Source: Alnus glutinosa (Eukaryota > Streptophyta > Magnoliopsida > Fagales > Betulaceae). From it: 64,000 bases of DNA. The stretch is taken from the NCBI RefSeq assembly GCF_958979055.1, contig NC_084892.1, positions 4,543,501-4,607,500 of the forward strand, given 5' to 3'. Below, one piece after another: positions 55,527 to 64,000 of the stretch. A program made the position numbers and the translations under genes. Below the pieces are notes generated by a model that saw only the letters and a list, made by a program, of their open reading frames with translations, did not search any database and had not been told where the DNA came from. Within the stretch, counting starts at the first letter, position 1. Every line of letters starts with the position of its first letter.

Positions 55527-56170
55527 GTTACCCCCCAATTCTCTTAGGTAAATTTTATACTTGAGAGAATTTAGGAATAATTGATCGATCTTTACTGTGA
55601 TGTATCTTGAGTTTTGGGTCGGGCGTATAATAGCGAGAGCGATCAATGACCCTTCTCCGTATCCATCTCGGAAGTATTGTTTTGTCGGTTGCTTTGACTT
55701 GTCCATACCTTATCCGCCCGAGAACCTTCGTACGCCATTTTCTTTTTACGGAATTCCCGCTTTTTCCTTTCACCTCGTAAATCCAAATTTTCAAACTTTT
55801 GAATTTCCTTGAAATCCGTGAGCCACGTGTCAAATACGACTGGACGCCGGTTCATTTTTCAAGGCGTGTCTTGTCTCACTGGACACAGACCACCGGGGCT
55901 TTTGGGCTTCCGGTTTTTGGAAGAAGTGACTTGGACGGGACCGTTCGTCTTCCGGTGGACTGCAACCGGTCAAGCTGTAGTCCTGTCGACGTGTGTCAGC
56001 AGACAGCAGCACATAAATGTGATTTGACGTCGGTTCGCCTTTCGAGGGGCACTGTGATTGTCAGATGTGTGACCGGCGACGGTTCGACTGCCGGTTTCGA
56101 GGGATAAGACCCACTTATGTCTCTCTGACTCCCGGTTGTTCATGACCGGCTAATCCCGGTTGCACTGGAG
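55527..56170. other. Region between the 3' LTR and the antisense gene
   Basis: No convincing coding. It should contain the promoter of the plus-strand gene and the untranslated 3' end of the element's minus-strand genome. Many short CCGGTT words occur. Confidence 0.5.
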
Positions 56171-56178
56171 TATAAATA
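56171..56178 (+). promoter_or_regulatory. TATA box of the antisense gene
   Basis: TATAAATA, 118 bases before the ATG at 56296, followed by a pyrimidine-rich leader. Spacing fits a polymerase II promoter, driven on the strand opposite to the element. Confidence 0.55.
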
Positions 56179-56295
56179 CCCTTCCCATCTGTATCTCTCA
56201 GTATCTCTAATTCTTGTTTTGAACTTTTCTTCCTCCTTTCCTTTGAACTCGTATTTCTATCTTGGAAGTTCATCCTAAACTTGTCTTTCTGCACC

Positions 56296-59079
56296 ATGTC
56301 TGAAGCAAGGGAACTCCCAGCAGTGGTCGTCTCGGAGTCTGAGGAAGAGGAATTACTATCCGAGGACGAGGTGGTGCCCGAGCAAGGGGAACGTCAGATG
56401 CCCCTCGTGCCTCTCGACCGCCGAGGAGTCTCAAAGGTTGGTACTGGGGATGAATTTCGCCTCCGGAACAATTATGATATTCCCCCCTCCGTTCTGTTAC
56501 ATTTCCAAAATCCTGTTACCCGGGAGATTCGTGGGGGCGATCTCGTTATTTACGAGAAAATGCTTTTAGCGGGGCTGCGATTTCCTTTACCGGACATCGC
56601 CCGGGAATTGGTACTATTTCTTGGGGTATCCCCGAGCCAGCTTACACCGAACGCGTGGAGATATCTCTTCGCCTCTTTCATTCTGTGGCGAACAGTGCTG
56701 GGGGCTCGGATGACAATTCCGGAGTTCTTCAACATCTACCGGGCGGCATATAAAAGGGAGGGTGTTGTTGAGTTTACTGTTAGGAACAACCCTATCTTTA
56801 TATACCTTTCTCAAAGTTATTCCAACAACCGAGGTTGGAGGTCATATTTTTTCCGAGTCTCAGGAGATTGGGAGTCGGTAGTGCCCTTACCGTCCGATCA
56901 AAGAGTATCAAGAGTCTGGAACCCTATCCAGGTTGACCTACGGGAAGCTCCTGTCTTGAATGCAACCGGTAAGAGAAGGGTGGCCGCAATGCTGTTGTTC
57001 TCTCAGACTCCGGGGAACGATGTGAAGATAGACTATGACAATATAGTCACCGACGAAAATATGCGGAAGGTTCTTGGGTATCAGATCCCTACCGAGAAGG
57101 TTTGGTATGATCGGAAAGGAAAACAAAAGCCGAAGAGATCCGAGGGTGGAGCGGCCGGCACTCCACAACTGAAGGCATTGAAGGCGGCTCCAGGGACTAA
57201 GAGGGTCGTCAAACAAAAGAAGACTGGCAAGGCGACCCTCCCTCCGAGGGCTGTAAGTAAGGCGACCCAAGTTCCGAGGACGGCAATTGTACCTCGGGAT
57301 GGCCCTACCCCAAATTTCTCTGCTCCTGCTACCGATCTCGGGGGTGACTTGACTAGAGCTCCTGAGACTATGATCCCGGCTACCTCTTCATCAGCCGTTA
57401 TTAATACTGTTGAAGTTGAAAATCCAGAGGAAGCGTCTGGTAAGGAGACAGTGGTTGCTCATGCGCTCGATATAGTAGAAATCGGGGACGATCCTGAGGA
57501 GTTGGAGCAAGATGCTTCTGAGGTTCGGAATGCACCTAAACGCAAAGGGAAAGAAGTGGCATCCGAGTCGACGAAGAGGACCCGATTTGCCTCGGATCCT
57601 TTACAATATGCGCTTACGCGGTCCACTGAAGCCGAGCTTCTTTTTGGTCGGCCGCGTTTTGTATTGCCCACTTTGCCAGCTACCCGGGAAGAACCGATTA
57701 AAGAATCCGAGACTTTGGATCGGTCTCCGGCTGAGAGGATAGAAACTCGCTTGGAATCTGATGCTGGTCTAGCCTCCGAGGATCACTTACCGGCGAAGCC
57801 TGAAACATTTTTACAGCCCCCGGGTGGACCGGAATCTGGGGATCATGTGGCGGTGGAATCGGAGGGTCATCTGGAGACCAGGGAGATAAACTCGTCCGTG
57901 CCGCCTGGACAGTGTTTGGATCGGGTTGAAGTTGCGGAGTCCTATGGACCCGAGACTTGTGAGGACCAACCGGAGATTCGAAATCCTTCTCCGGGATTTA
58001 TGGAAGCTGAGACTTCCAGTCATGGAGCATTAATCGGTTCTCTGAAGGAAGGCCTACTGGCTTGCCCCTTAGAGACTTTAATGGGCTTAATCCCGGAAGG
58101 GTCCTTTTCGACGTCCGGGACCGTGTTACCTGGAGAACTTGCAGAGGCGATGCTTCATAACCAATTGCAGGTTAGCCCTGTGATTTTGAACATATCTTCC
58201 GACACTTTGCGCGTCTTTTTTTTTTTTAACTCCCATATTTTATTATTTTAGTGCGTTATGAGGTCGGTTGCATTGTGGCGAGACCACCGGGGTAGTACTG
58301 AGGGCCGGGCTGCTCTAGAGGCCAAGGTAGCCGAACTTCAGTCTCGGGTTCAAGAGCTAGAATTCGAGATGTCCCGAACCGAGGATTTGGAGTCTGAGAT
58401 AGAGACCTTGAAGCAGGATATCGAGACCAAAGATCAGACAATAAAGGCTCGGGACATGGATCTGGCTCAGGCCCGGAAGCTGGCGGATACATCTCGTGCT
58501 CAAGCACTTGAAAGCGAGAAAACTCTTGATAGAGTATTGAGCAATCTGACCGAGGCTAACGAAGCCAAAACGGCGCTATCTTCTCGGGTGACCGACTTGG
58601 AGCGAGAGAAGGACTCGCTGGTGGCCGATAAGCACTCTCTGTCCGAGAAACAGAAAGAGATTCATGCTCGGTGTAAGAGGCTTCGGAAGAAGGGCCATCA
58701 TTATAAGGCCAAGTCCCGGCGTTTCAAGAAGCAACTCGCCCTTGTTCCTTGGCTTCGAGGTCTTAGCTGGGGCCGAGGATCCAACTGGGGTTTTGAGAGA
58801 TTAAGGACCATGCTTCTTCACCCGGAAGTATTCAAGGTTGATCCCGAGACTGTGACTCCTGAGCTCCTTGAATTACCCGAGACAGCAACCAGGGAGCTAC
58901 AGACTCTGGGAGTGGAATTTTTCCCGGATGTGGAGGACTGGACCGATGATGCTCCCAATCCTTATCGAGATGACTTAACCTCGGGACCCTCTGTCTCGGA
59001 ATGCACTCCGGGTAGGGAAGAAACCGAGGAACCTGGGGCTGGCGATGCTGGGGACTCGACAGGGAGCCCACTTGTGTAA
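56296..59079 (+). CDS. Antisense retroelement gene, putative gypsy-type transposon family
   Basis: Plus-strand gene opposite to pol. The frame opens at an ATG at 56296 (the apparent earlier start is TTG). It has an acidic N-terminus, then, at roughly residues 60-220, a conserved domain (SVLLHF, GLRFPLPDIARELVLFLG, SQLTPNAWRYLFASFILW, GWRSYFFRV) that I recognise as the 'putative gypsy type transposon' family (Transposase_28). A basic, proline-rich and then acidic linker follows. The last 270 residues (frame at 58258-59079) form a long heptad-rich coiled coil and acidic tail. The two frames lie end to end with a short T-rich gap that could be an intron. Such antisense genes are known in the Tat lineage; their function is unknown. 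Confidence 0.75.
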
Positions 59080-59248
59080 TATATTTTTTCTTCTTTTAGG
59101 CCGGTTGTACTTTCGAATGAAAACTAATGTAACCCGGTTGGTTTATGATATAGAATTAATTTCTTTACTTTGATATTTTGATGTGTTCATGTAAACTTTT
59201 GTTTTGCTTACTCTACCGAGTTTGCATTTGATTTGCTCTGTTTGATTT

Positions 59249-59850
59249 GAACCGAGACATTCCTTAATGACTTTAGTCAATATTGAGGAATGACCGGTGC
59301 GTGCTCCGGGTCGGTTGTATTTCAAACCGAGGGAGCGACGCTTTGATTTGATCTGGTCTGGTTTGATTTGAACCGAGACATTCCTTAATGACTTTAGTCA
59401 ATATTGAGGAATGACTGGTGCGTGCTCCGGGTCGGTTGTATTTCAAACCGAGGGAGCGACGCTTTGATTTGATCTGGTCTAGTTTGATTTGAACCGAGAC
59501 ATTCCTTAATGACTTTAGTCAATATTGAGGAATGACCGGTGCGTGCTCCGGGTCGGTTGTATTTCAAACCGAGGGAGCGACGCTTTGATTTGATCTGGTC
59601 TGGTTTGATTTGAATCGAGACATTCCTTAATGACTTTAGTCAATATTGAGGAATGACCGGTGCGTGCTCCGGGTCGGTTGTATTTCAAACCGAGGGAGCG
59701 ACGCTTTGATTTGAACCGAGACATTCCTTAATGACTTTAGTCAATATTGAGGAATGACCGGTGCATGCTCCGGGTCGGTTGTATTTCAAACCGAGGGAGC
59801 GACGCTTTGATTTGATCTGGTCTGGTTTGATTTGAACTGAGATTCCATGC
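59249..59850. repeat. 121-base minisatellite with internal hairpin (about five copies)
   Basis: Units begin GAACCGAGACATTCCTTAAT at 59249, 59370, 59491, 59612 and 59713, with a partial one at 59834. The period is 121 bases, but the step from the fourth to the fifth is 101. Each unit contains CATTCCTTAAT and ATTGAGGAATG as arms of a hairpin around GACTTTAGTC. The copies are nearly identical. The array lies between the end of pol and the antisense gene, where Tat elements commonly carry tandem repeats. Confidence 0.9.
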
Positions 59851-59924
59851 TTCGAATTGAATTGAGAATAAATATACATTGTCGGTGCCAGCTTGATAAC
59901 AATAGTAAGCACAAGATAAGCAAT

Positions 59925-62900
59925 TCACATAAAATATTTCTTCAGATGCTCGGCGTTCCAGGCTCTTGGTAATTCTTTGCCGGTCGTATCGATCAAATGG
60001 TATGCCCCTTTGTCGTGGCATCGTATAACTCTGTATGGGCCTTCCCATTTTGCTCCGAGCTTTCCCTCGATTGGATCTTTGGTGATGGGGCTTACCTTTC
60101 TCAGAACCCAGTCTCCGAGTTGGAACTTTCGTGGGCGGACTTTTTTGTTGAAGTAACGGGCAGCTCGGTCTTGGTACGCGGCCCATGTTATCTGCGCTTT
60201 ATCTCTTCTTTCTTGTAGTAAATCCAGATTGAGCTTGATTCCCTCGTCATTGAGTCCCGGATTATAGTGTGATACTCGGAAGCTGGGTGATCCGACTTCG
60301 GCGGGGATGATTGCCTCTGAGCCGTAAGTTAAAGAGAAAGGAGTAGCCCCGGTGGGAGTGCGTGTCGTGGTGCGGTAGGCCCAAAGTACCTCGGGTACAT
60401 ATTCTACCCAAGCTCCTTTCTTTTTACCGAGCTTCTTCTTTAGTGTTCTGAGAAGAGTCTTGTTCGTAGCTTCTACTTGTCCGTTCGCCGGTGGATATAT
60501 CGGGGTTGAGTAATAATTTCTGATATGGAGTTCGGCGCACCATTTTCGAAACGGTCCACAATCAAACTGTTTTCCGTTGTCGGTAACAAAAGCGTGTGGG
60601 ATGCCGAATCGACATATGATTGAATTCCAGAGAAATTTTACTACGTTTGCGGTAGTGATAGTGGCGTGTGCCTCGGCTTCGGCCCACTTGGTGAAGTAGT
60701 CTACCGCGACAAGAAGGAATTTCCGGCCACCTTTTCCCGGAGGCATAGGCCCGACTATGTCGACCCCCCATTTTGCGAATGGCCACGGCGAGGTGATTGG
60801 GCTTAGTTTTTCAGGGGGTTGCTTCATCACCCGGGCGAACCTCTGACATTTGTCGCACTTTCGAACGATTTCAACTGAATCCTTGCCCATTGTTGGCCAG
60901 TAGTATCCGGCTCTCATCGCTTTGTAAGCCAACATCCGAGAGCCAGAGTGGTTCCCGCAGACTCCTTCGTGTATCTCCTTTAATATGTATTCCGCCTCGG
61001 AACTTTTAAGACATTTCAAGAGTGGCTCAGTATATCCTCTTCGATAGAGCACCCCTCCGATAAGCACGTACCGGGCTGAATGTATTTTTACCTTCCGAGC
61101 TTGCAGCTTTTCCTCGGGTAGGGAACCGTCGCGGAGGTACTGAATTACATCAGTAGCCCATTCGGGTTCGTCTGATTCTTCTTCAATTTCCATCATGTCG
61201 AGTTGTGGAAGGATTGAAGGCTTGGTCTGTATCACCACCCCCCGTGTGGACGTTCTGACAACAGGCCCGGTGCCGGAACCCATTTTGGAAAGAGCATCCG
61301 CTCGGGCGTTCTCTTCCCGAGGAACTTTGGTTACGGCGGTTCTGTGGAAGTTAGATTGGCATTTGCGTACCTTATCGAGATATTGAATCATCTTTTCACC
61401 TTGTGCCTCGGCCGATCCCTGCACATGGCTGACTACCAACTGAGAGTCGCTTCTGATCTCCACATTCCTTGCTCCCATTTCCCGAGCTATTGAAAGCCCG
61501 GACAAAAGTGCTTCATACTCGGCTTCATTATTGGTGGTCACAAAATCCAGTTTGATCGCATATTGAAAAGTTTCTCCATCCGGGCTTGCTAAAGTGACAC
61601 CGACTCCGCTCTTCTGGTCGGCCGAAGAACCATCTACATATGCTACCCATGTTTCCTTCTCGGGCAGCTCTTCGCTTTCGGGCGTATTGCTAAATTCTAG
61701 CAGGAAGTCGGCTAGCGCCTGACCCTTGATAGAAGTACGAGGGTGGAACTCTATGTCAAACTGCCCCAGTTCTACCGACCAATTTACCAACCTCCCGGAT
61801 AGATCCGGTTTTTGTAATATCTTCTTCAGCGAATGCTCGGTTAACACTCGTATAGCGTGTGCCTGGAAATATGGCCTCAATCTCCGGGCCGAGATTATTA
61901 AGGCGAAGGCCAATTTTTCAATCCGAGGGTACCTCTCCTCGGCTCCATGGAGGGCTTTACTAGTGAAATAAACCGGTTTCTGAACGCCTGAGTCTTCTCG
62001 GACCAAAGCTGAACTGACTGCCGAGGCTGATACTGCGAGATAAAGATACAAGATTTCTCCTTCCTCGGGGCTGCTCAACAGCGGCGGGTTGGTCAGATAT
62101 TCTTTTAACTTCTTGAAGGCTTCCTCGCACTCACTGCTCCACACGAAGGCTTTTCTCAAAATCTTGAAGAATGGGAGACATTTGTCGGTGGATCGGGAGA
62201 TGAACCGGTTAAGGGCTGCTATTCTCCCGGTCAATTGTTGCAGTTGCTTGGTGGTCCGGGGAGGTTGCATGCTGAGGACAGCATTCACCTTCTCGGGATT
62301 CGCCTCGATTCCTCTTTGTGAGACCATGAATCCTAAGAATTTTCCTGAGGATACGCCGAAAGCACATTTGGCCGGGTTCAGCTTCATCTTATGACTCCTT
62401 AGTGTTTCGAAAGTTTCCCCCAGGTCGGCTATATGGCCGGCAGCTCGTGTGCTCTTCACAAGCATGTCGTCAACATAGACTTCCACGTTTCGTCCGATTT
62501 GATTTCGGAACATTTTATTGACGAGCCTCTGGTATGTAGCCCCGGCATTCTTTAGACCGAACGGCATCATTTTGTAACAGTAGAGACCTCGGTCGGTAAT
62601 GAACGACGTTTTTTCTTGGTCGGCTTCATCCATGTGGATTTGGTTGTACCCTGAGAAGGCATCCATGAATGTTAAAAGTTCATGACCGGATGTAGAGTCT
62701 ACAAGAAGATCGATCCGAGGTAATGGAAAACTATCCTTGGGACACGCTTTGTTGAGATCGGTGAAGTCAACACACATTCTCCACTTCCCGGTGGCTTTCT
62801 TGACTAAAACCACGTTGGCCAACCACACTGGGTAGTCTACTTCTCGGATAAACCCAGCCCGCAATAGTTTGTGTACTTCCTCGGCAATGGCCTGGTTTCG

Positions 62901-62996
62901 TTCCGGTGCGAAAGTCCTTCTTCGTTGTTTAACCGGTCGATAGCTTGGATCCACCATTAGCTTGTGGGTTATTACGGATGGGGGTATTCCCGGCAT
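59925..62996 (-). CDS. Retrotransposon pol: reverse transcriptase, RNase H, integrase
   Basis: An open frame of 1023 codons. The reverse transcriptase has KWRMCVDFTDLNKACPKD, MDAFSGYNQI, MMPFGLKNAGATYQRLV, and the YVDD catalytic motif. A Ty3-type RNase H (YLAVSASAVSSALVRE region) is followed by a second, plant-like RNase H (AYVDGSSADQKSGVG, NNEAEYEALLSGL, SDSQLVV). The integrase has an HHCC zinc motif (CGNHSG...CDKCQRFA), a DIVGPMP core start and a C-terminal GAKWEGPYRVI tail. It would copy and insert the element in the cell nucleus. The double RNase H places it in the Tat lineage. Confidence 0.93.
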   Translation of the reverse strand: MPGIPPSVITHKLMVDPSYRPVKQRRRTFAPERNQAIAEEVHKLLRAGFIREVDYPVWLANVVLVKKATGKWRMCVDFTDLNKACPKDSFPLPRIDLLVDSTSGHELLTFMDAFSGYNQIHMDEADQEKTSFITDRGLYCYKMMPFGLKNAGATYQRLVNKMFRNQIGRNVEVYVDDMLVKSTRAAGHIADLGETFETLRSHKMKLNPAKCAFGVSSGKFLGFMVSQRGIEANPEKVNAVLSMQPPRTTKQLQQLTGRIAALNRFISRSTDKCLPFFKILRKAFVWSSECEEAFKKLKEYLTNPPLLSSPEEGEILYLYLAVSASAVSSALVREDSGVQKPVYFTSKALHGAEERYPRIEKLAFALIISARRLRPYFQAHAIRVLTEHSLKKILQKPDLSGRLVNWSVELGQFDIEFHPRTSIKGQALADFLLEFSNTPESEELPEKETWVAYVDGSSADQKSGVGVTLASPDGETFQYAIKLDFVTTNNEAEYEALLSGLSIAREMGARNVEIRSDSQLVVSHVQGSAEAQGEKMIQYLDKVRKCQSNFHRTAVTKVPREENARADALSKMGSGTGPVVRTSTRGVVIQTKPSILPQLDMMEIEEESDEPEWATDVIQYLRDGSLPEEKLQARKVKIHSARYVLIGGVLYRRGYTEPLLKCLKSSEAEYILKEIHEGVCGNHSGSRMLAYKAMRAGYYWPTMGKDSVEIVRKCDKCQRFARVMKQPPEKLSPITSPWPFAKWGVDIVGPMPPGKGGRKFLLVAVDYFTKWAEAEAHATITTANVVKFLWNSIICRFGIPHAFVTDNGKQFDCGPFRKWCAELHIRNYYSTPIYPPANGQVEATNKTLLRTLKKKLGKKKGAWVEYVPEVLWAYRTTTRTPTGATPFSLTYGSEAIIPAEVGSPSFRVSHYNPGLNDEGIKLNLDLLQERRDKAQITWAAYQDRAARYFNKKVRPRKFQLGDWVLRKVSPITKDPIEGKLGAKWEGPYRVIRCHDKGAYHLIDTTGKELPRAWNAEHLKKYFM

Positions 62997-63158
62997 GTCC
63001 TCGTGGCTTCATGCGAATACATCTTTGTTTTTTCTGAGGAATGCAACCAGGGCTTCCTTCATTTCAAGGGGAAGCTGCGCGCCGACACGGACTTTCTTCT
63101 TCGAGTCACCGAGCTCGAATTCTTCCAGTTCCTCGACCGGCTCCCCCAACGGTGATTG

Positions 63159-63689
63159 CTATTTTTCTTCATCTTTTTTCTTCTCTCCCAGTCTCGCGGC
63201 TTCCGGGAGCTTCTTCAAACTTGTATTGTAACATTCTCGGGCCATCCTCTGGTCTCCTTTTTCGACACCGACGCCTTCTTCGGTGGGGAATTTCATGCTC
63301 AGGTGAGGAGTTGAGGTCACAGCCCTAAATTCGTTGAGAGCTGTTCTCCCGAGGATGGCGTTGTAGGCCGATGGTCGATCGATTATTAAGAACCGAACCA
63401 TCACCGTCCTCTGCCTCGGGTACATTCCTGCTGTGACCGGAAGCTCAATGGACCCGAGTGGGAGCACTTTCTCTCCCGCAAATCCCACAAGCGAATATCT
63501 CGCCGGGATCACCTTACTTCGATCGATCTTCATCCGCTCGAAGGCTGACCTGTAAAGGATGTCAGCCGAGCTTCCTGTGTCAACCAAGACGCGGTGTATT
63601 TTGTGGTTGGCTATGGCCAGACTTAGTACCAGAGCGTCGGTATGCGGGAGTGATACCCCTGCATAATCATCGTCCGAGAACCCGATCAC
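63159..63689 (-). CDS. Retrotransposon protease region
   Basis: Frame with the aspartic protease signature VLVDTGSSADILYRSAF and the YNAILGRTALNEFRAV flap/C-terminal part. It belongs to the same polyprotein as the pol frame just downstream and is read on the minus strand. Gag would be further right, largely beyond the window; the sequence after 63690 is charged, arginine-rich gag-like sequence. Confidence 0.85.
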   Translation of the reverse strand: MIGFSDDDYAGVSLPHTDALVLSLAIANHKIHRVLVDTGSSADILYRSAFERMKIDRSKVIPARYSLVGFAGEKVLPLGSIELPVTAGMYPRQRTVMVRFLIIDRPSAYNAILGRTALNEFRAVTSTPHLSMKFPTEEGVGVEKGDQRMARECYNTSLKKLPEAARLGEKKKDEEK

Positions 63690-64000
63690 TTGTGCGTCTC
63701 GTTTTTAGGACTTTGGAGGTTTCTGCACCGAGTATACCTCGAAATCCCGTAACTGTCTTGCATATGCCTTCCGCGCCGAGCTAGATTCTCCGCCTCCTCC
63801 GAAACCCCCCGAAATCGTCTGTATTTCCAGAAGGTTCTCCTGCCGTTCGGGTCTGGCTCGGCTCCTACTTCTCTCTCGTGCAGCCCGAGGATCCGGCCTG
63901 CGTTCTTGTTCCCTTCCTCTTTCTTGATTTCTTCCCCGATCATCCCGGGGATTGTTTTGATCCTGATGGAGTCGATTCTGATGGTGGCGGTTGCCGTGCT
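63690..64000 (-). mobile_element. Probable gag C-terminal linker of the Tat element
   Basis: On the minus strand the sequence is rich in Arg, Glu and Asp (for example RDDRGRNQERGREQERRPDP-like), as gag linkers of Tat elements are. The window ends inside it. Confidence 0.5.

Larger units (their letters stand above)
54891..64000 (-). mobile_element. Tat-lineage Ty3/gypsy retrotransposon, 3' part (runs off the window)
   Basis: From right to left on the minus strand it has protease, reverse transcriptase, RNase H, second RNase H, integrase, a 121-base minisatellite, an antisense gene on the plus strand, a polypurine tract and the 3' LTR. An extra RNase H domain, antisense open reading frames and a repeat-rich 3' region are known traits of the Tat/Ogre/Retand group. 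Gag and the 5' LTR lie beyond the window. Pol is open over more than a thousand codons, so the element looks fairly young and almost whole in the part seen, with perhaps one break. Confidence 0.9.

Noticed and set aside
59249-59850. Regularly spaced direct repeats that could suggest a CRISPR-like array
   Set aside because: The whole 121-base unit is conserved, without variable spacers, and it lies in a plant retrotransposon.

Overview
This is nuclear DNA of a flowering plant, most likely a woody eudicot. The evidence is AT-rich intergenic DNA full of microsatellites and MITEs, split genes of plant-specific families (a PMT-type Golgi methyltransferase, a PLS-class PPR protein), a plant U3 snoRNA gene with a plant USE promoter, inserted plastid DNA, a Cassandra TRIM element, and Tat- and Copia-type LTR retroelements. 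The species cannot be fixed from this window.

Layout. 1-2.5 kb is gene-free. 2.5-3.5 kb is a chimeric plastid insertion (trnT-GGU, three ycf2 pieces in both orientations, part of rrn23). 3.5-5.2 kb holds Copia debris, a Cassandra element with 5S-like LTRs and a 14-3-3 pseudogene. 5.3-7.0 kb is a CACTA-like remnant carrying a solo LTR. 7.95-15.9 kb is a gag-protease LTR element whose gag region is split by a solo LTR of another family. 15.9-18.9 kb is retroelement debris and a second solo LTR of that family. 19.5 kb has a PEX19 gene fragment. 20-26.8 kb is gene-free, with degenerate repeats and MITEs.

The gene-bearing middle has an intact seven-exon PMT6/PMT7-like methyltransferase gene (26.9-33.1 kb, minus), with a Mutator-like foldback element in intron 3; an apparently complete U3 snoRNA gene with USE, TATA-like box and T-run terminator (35.5-35.8 kb, plus); and an intronless PPR gene (36.8-39.3 kb, minus). 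A CACTA-like element sits just upstream of the PPR gene.

From 40.8 to 54.9 kb is a local segmental duplication around a small secreted cysteine-rich protein gene (copies at 46.1-46.6 and 51.0-51.4 kb). It includes repeated non-coding modules, a three-fold array of a roughly 610-bp unit, MITEs and nested foldback elements. From 54.9 kb to the window end lies the 3' part of a large Tat-lineage Ty3/gypsy element on the minus strand: LTR, an antisense gene of the putative gypsy-type transposon family, a 121-bp minisatellite, then integrase, RNase H, reverse transcriptase and protease. Its gag and other LTR lie outside.

The host genes are not an operon and have no evident joint function: one modifies or supports cell-wall polysaccharides in the Golgi, one is an organellar RNA factor, one is an rRNA-processing RNA, and the cysteine-rich pair is of unknown, extracellular function. 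Most of the sequence history is nested insertion followed by local duplication.
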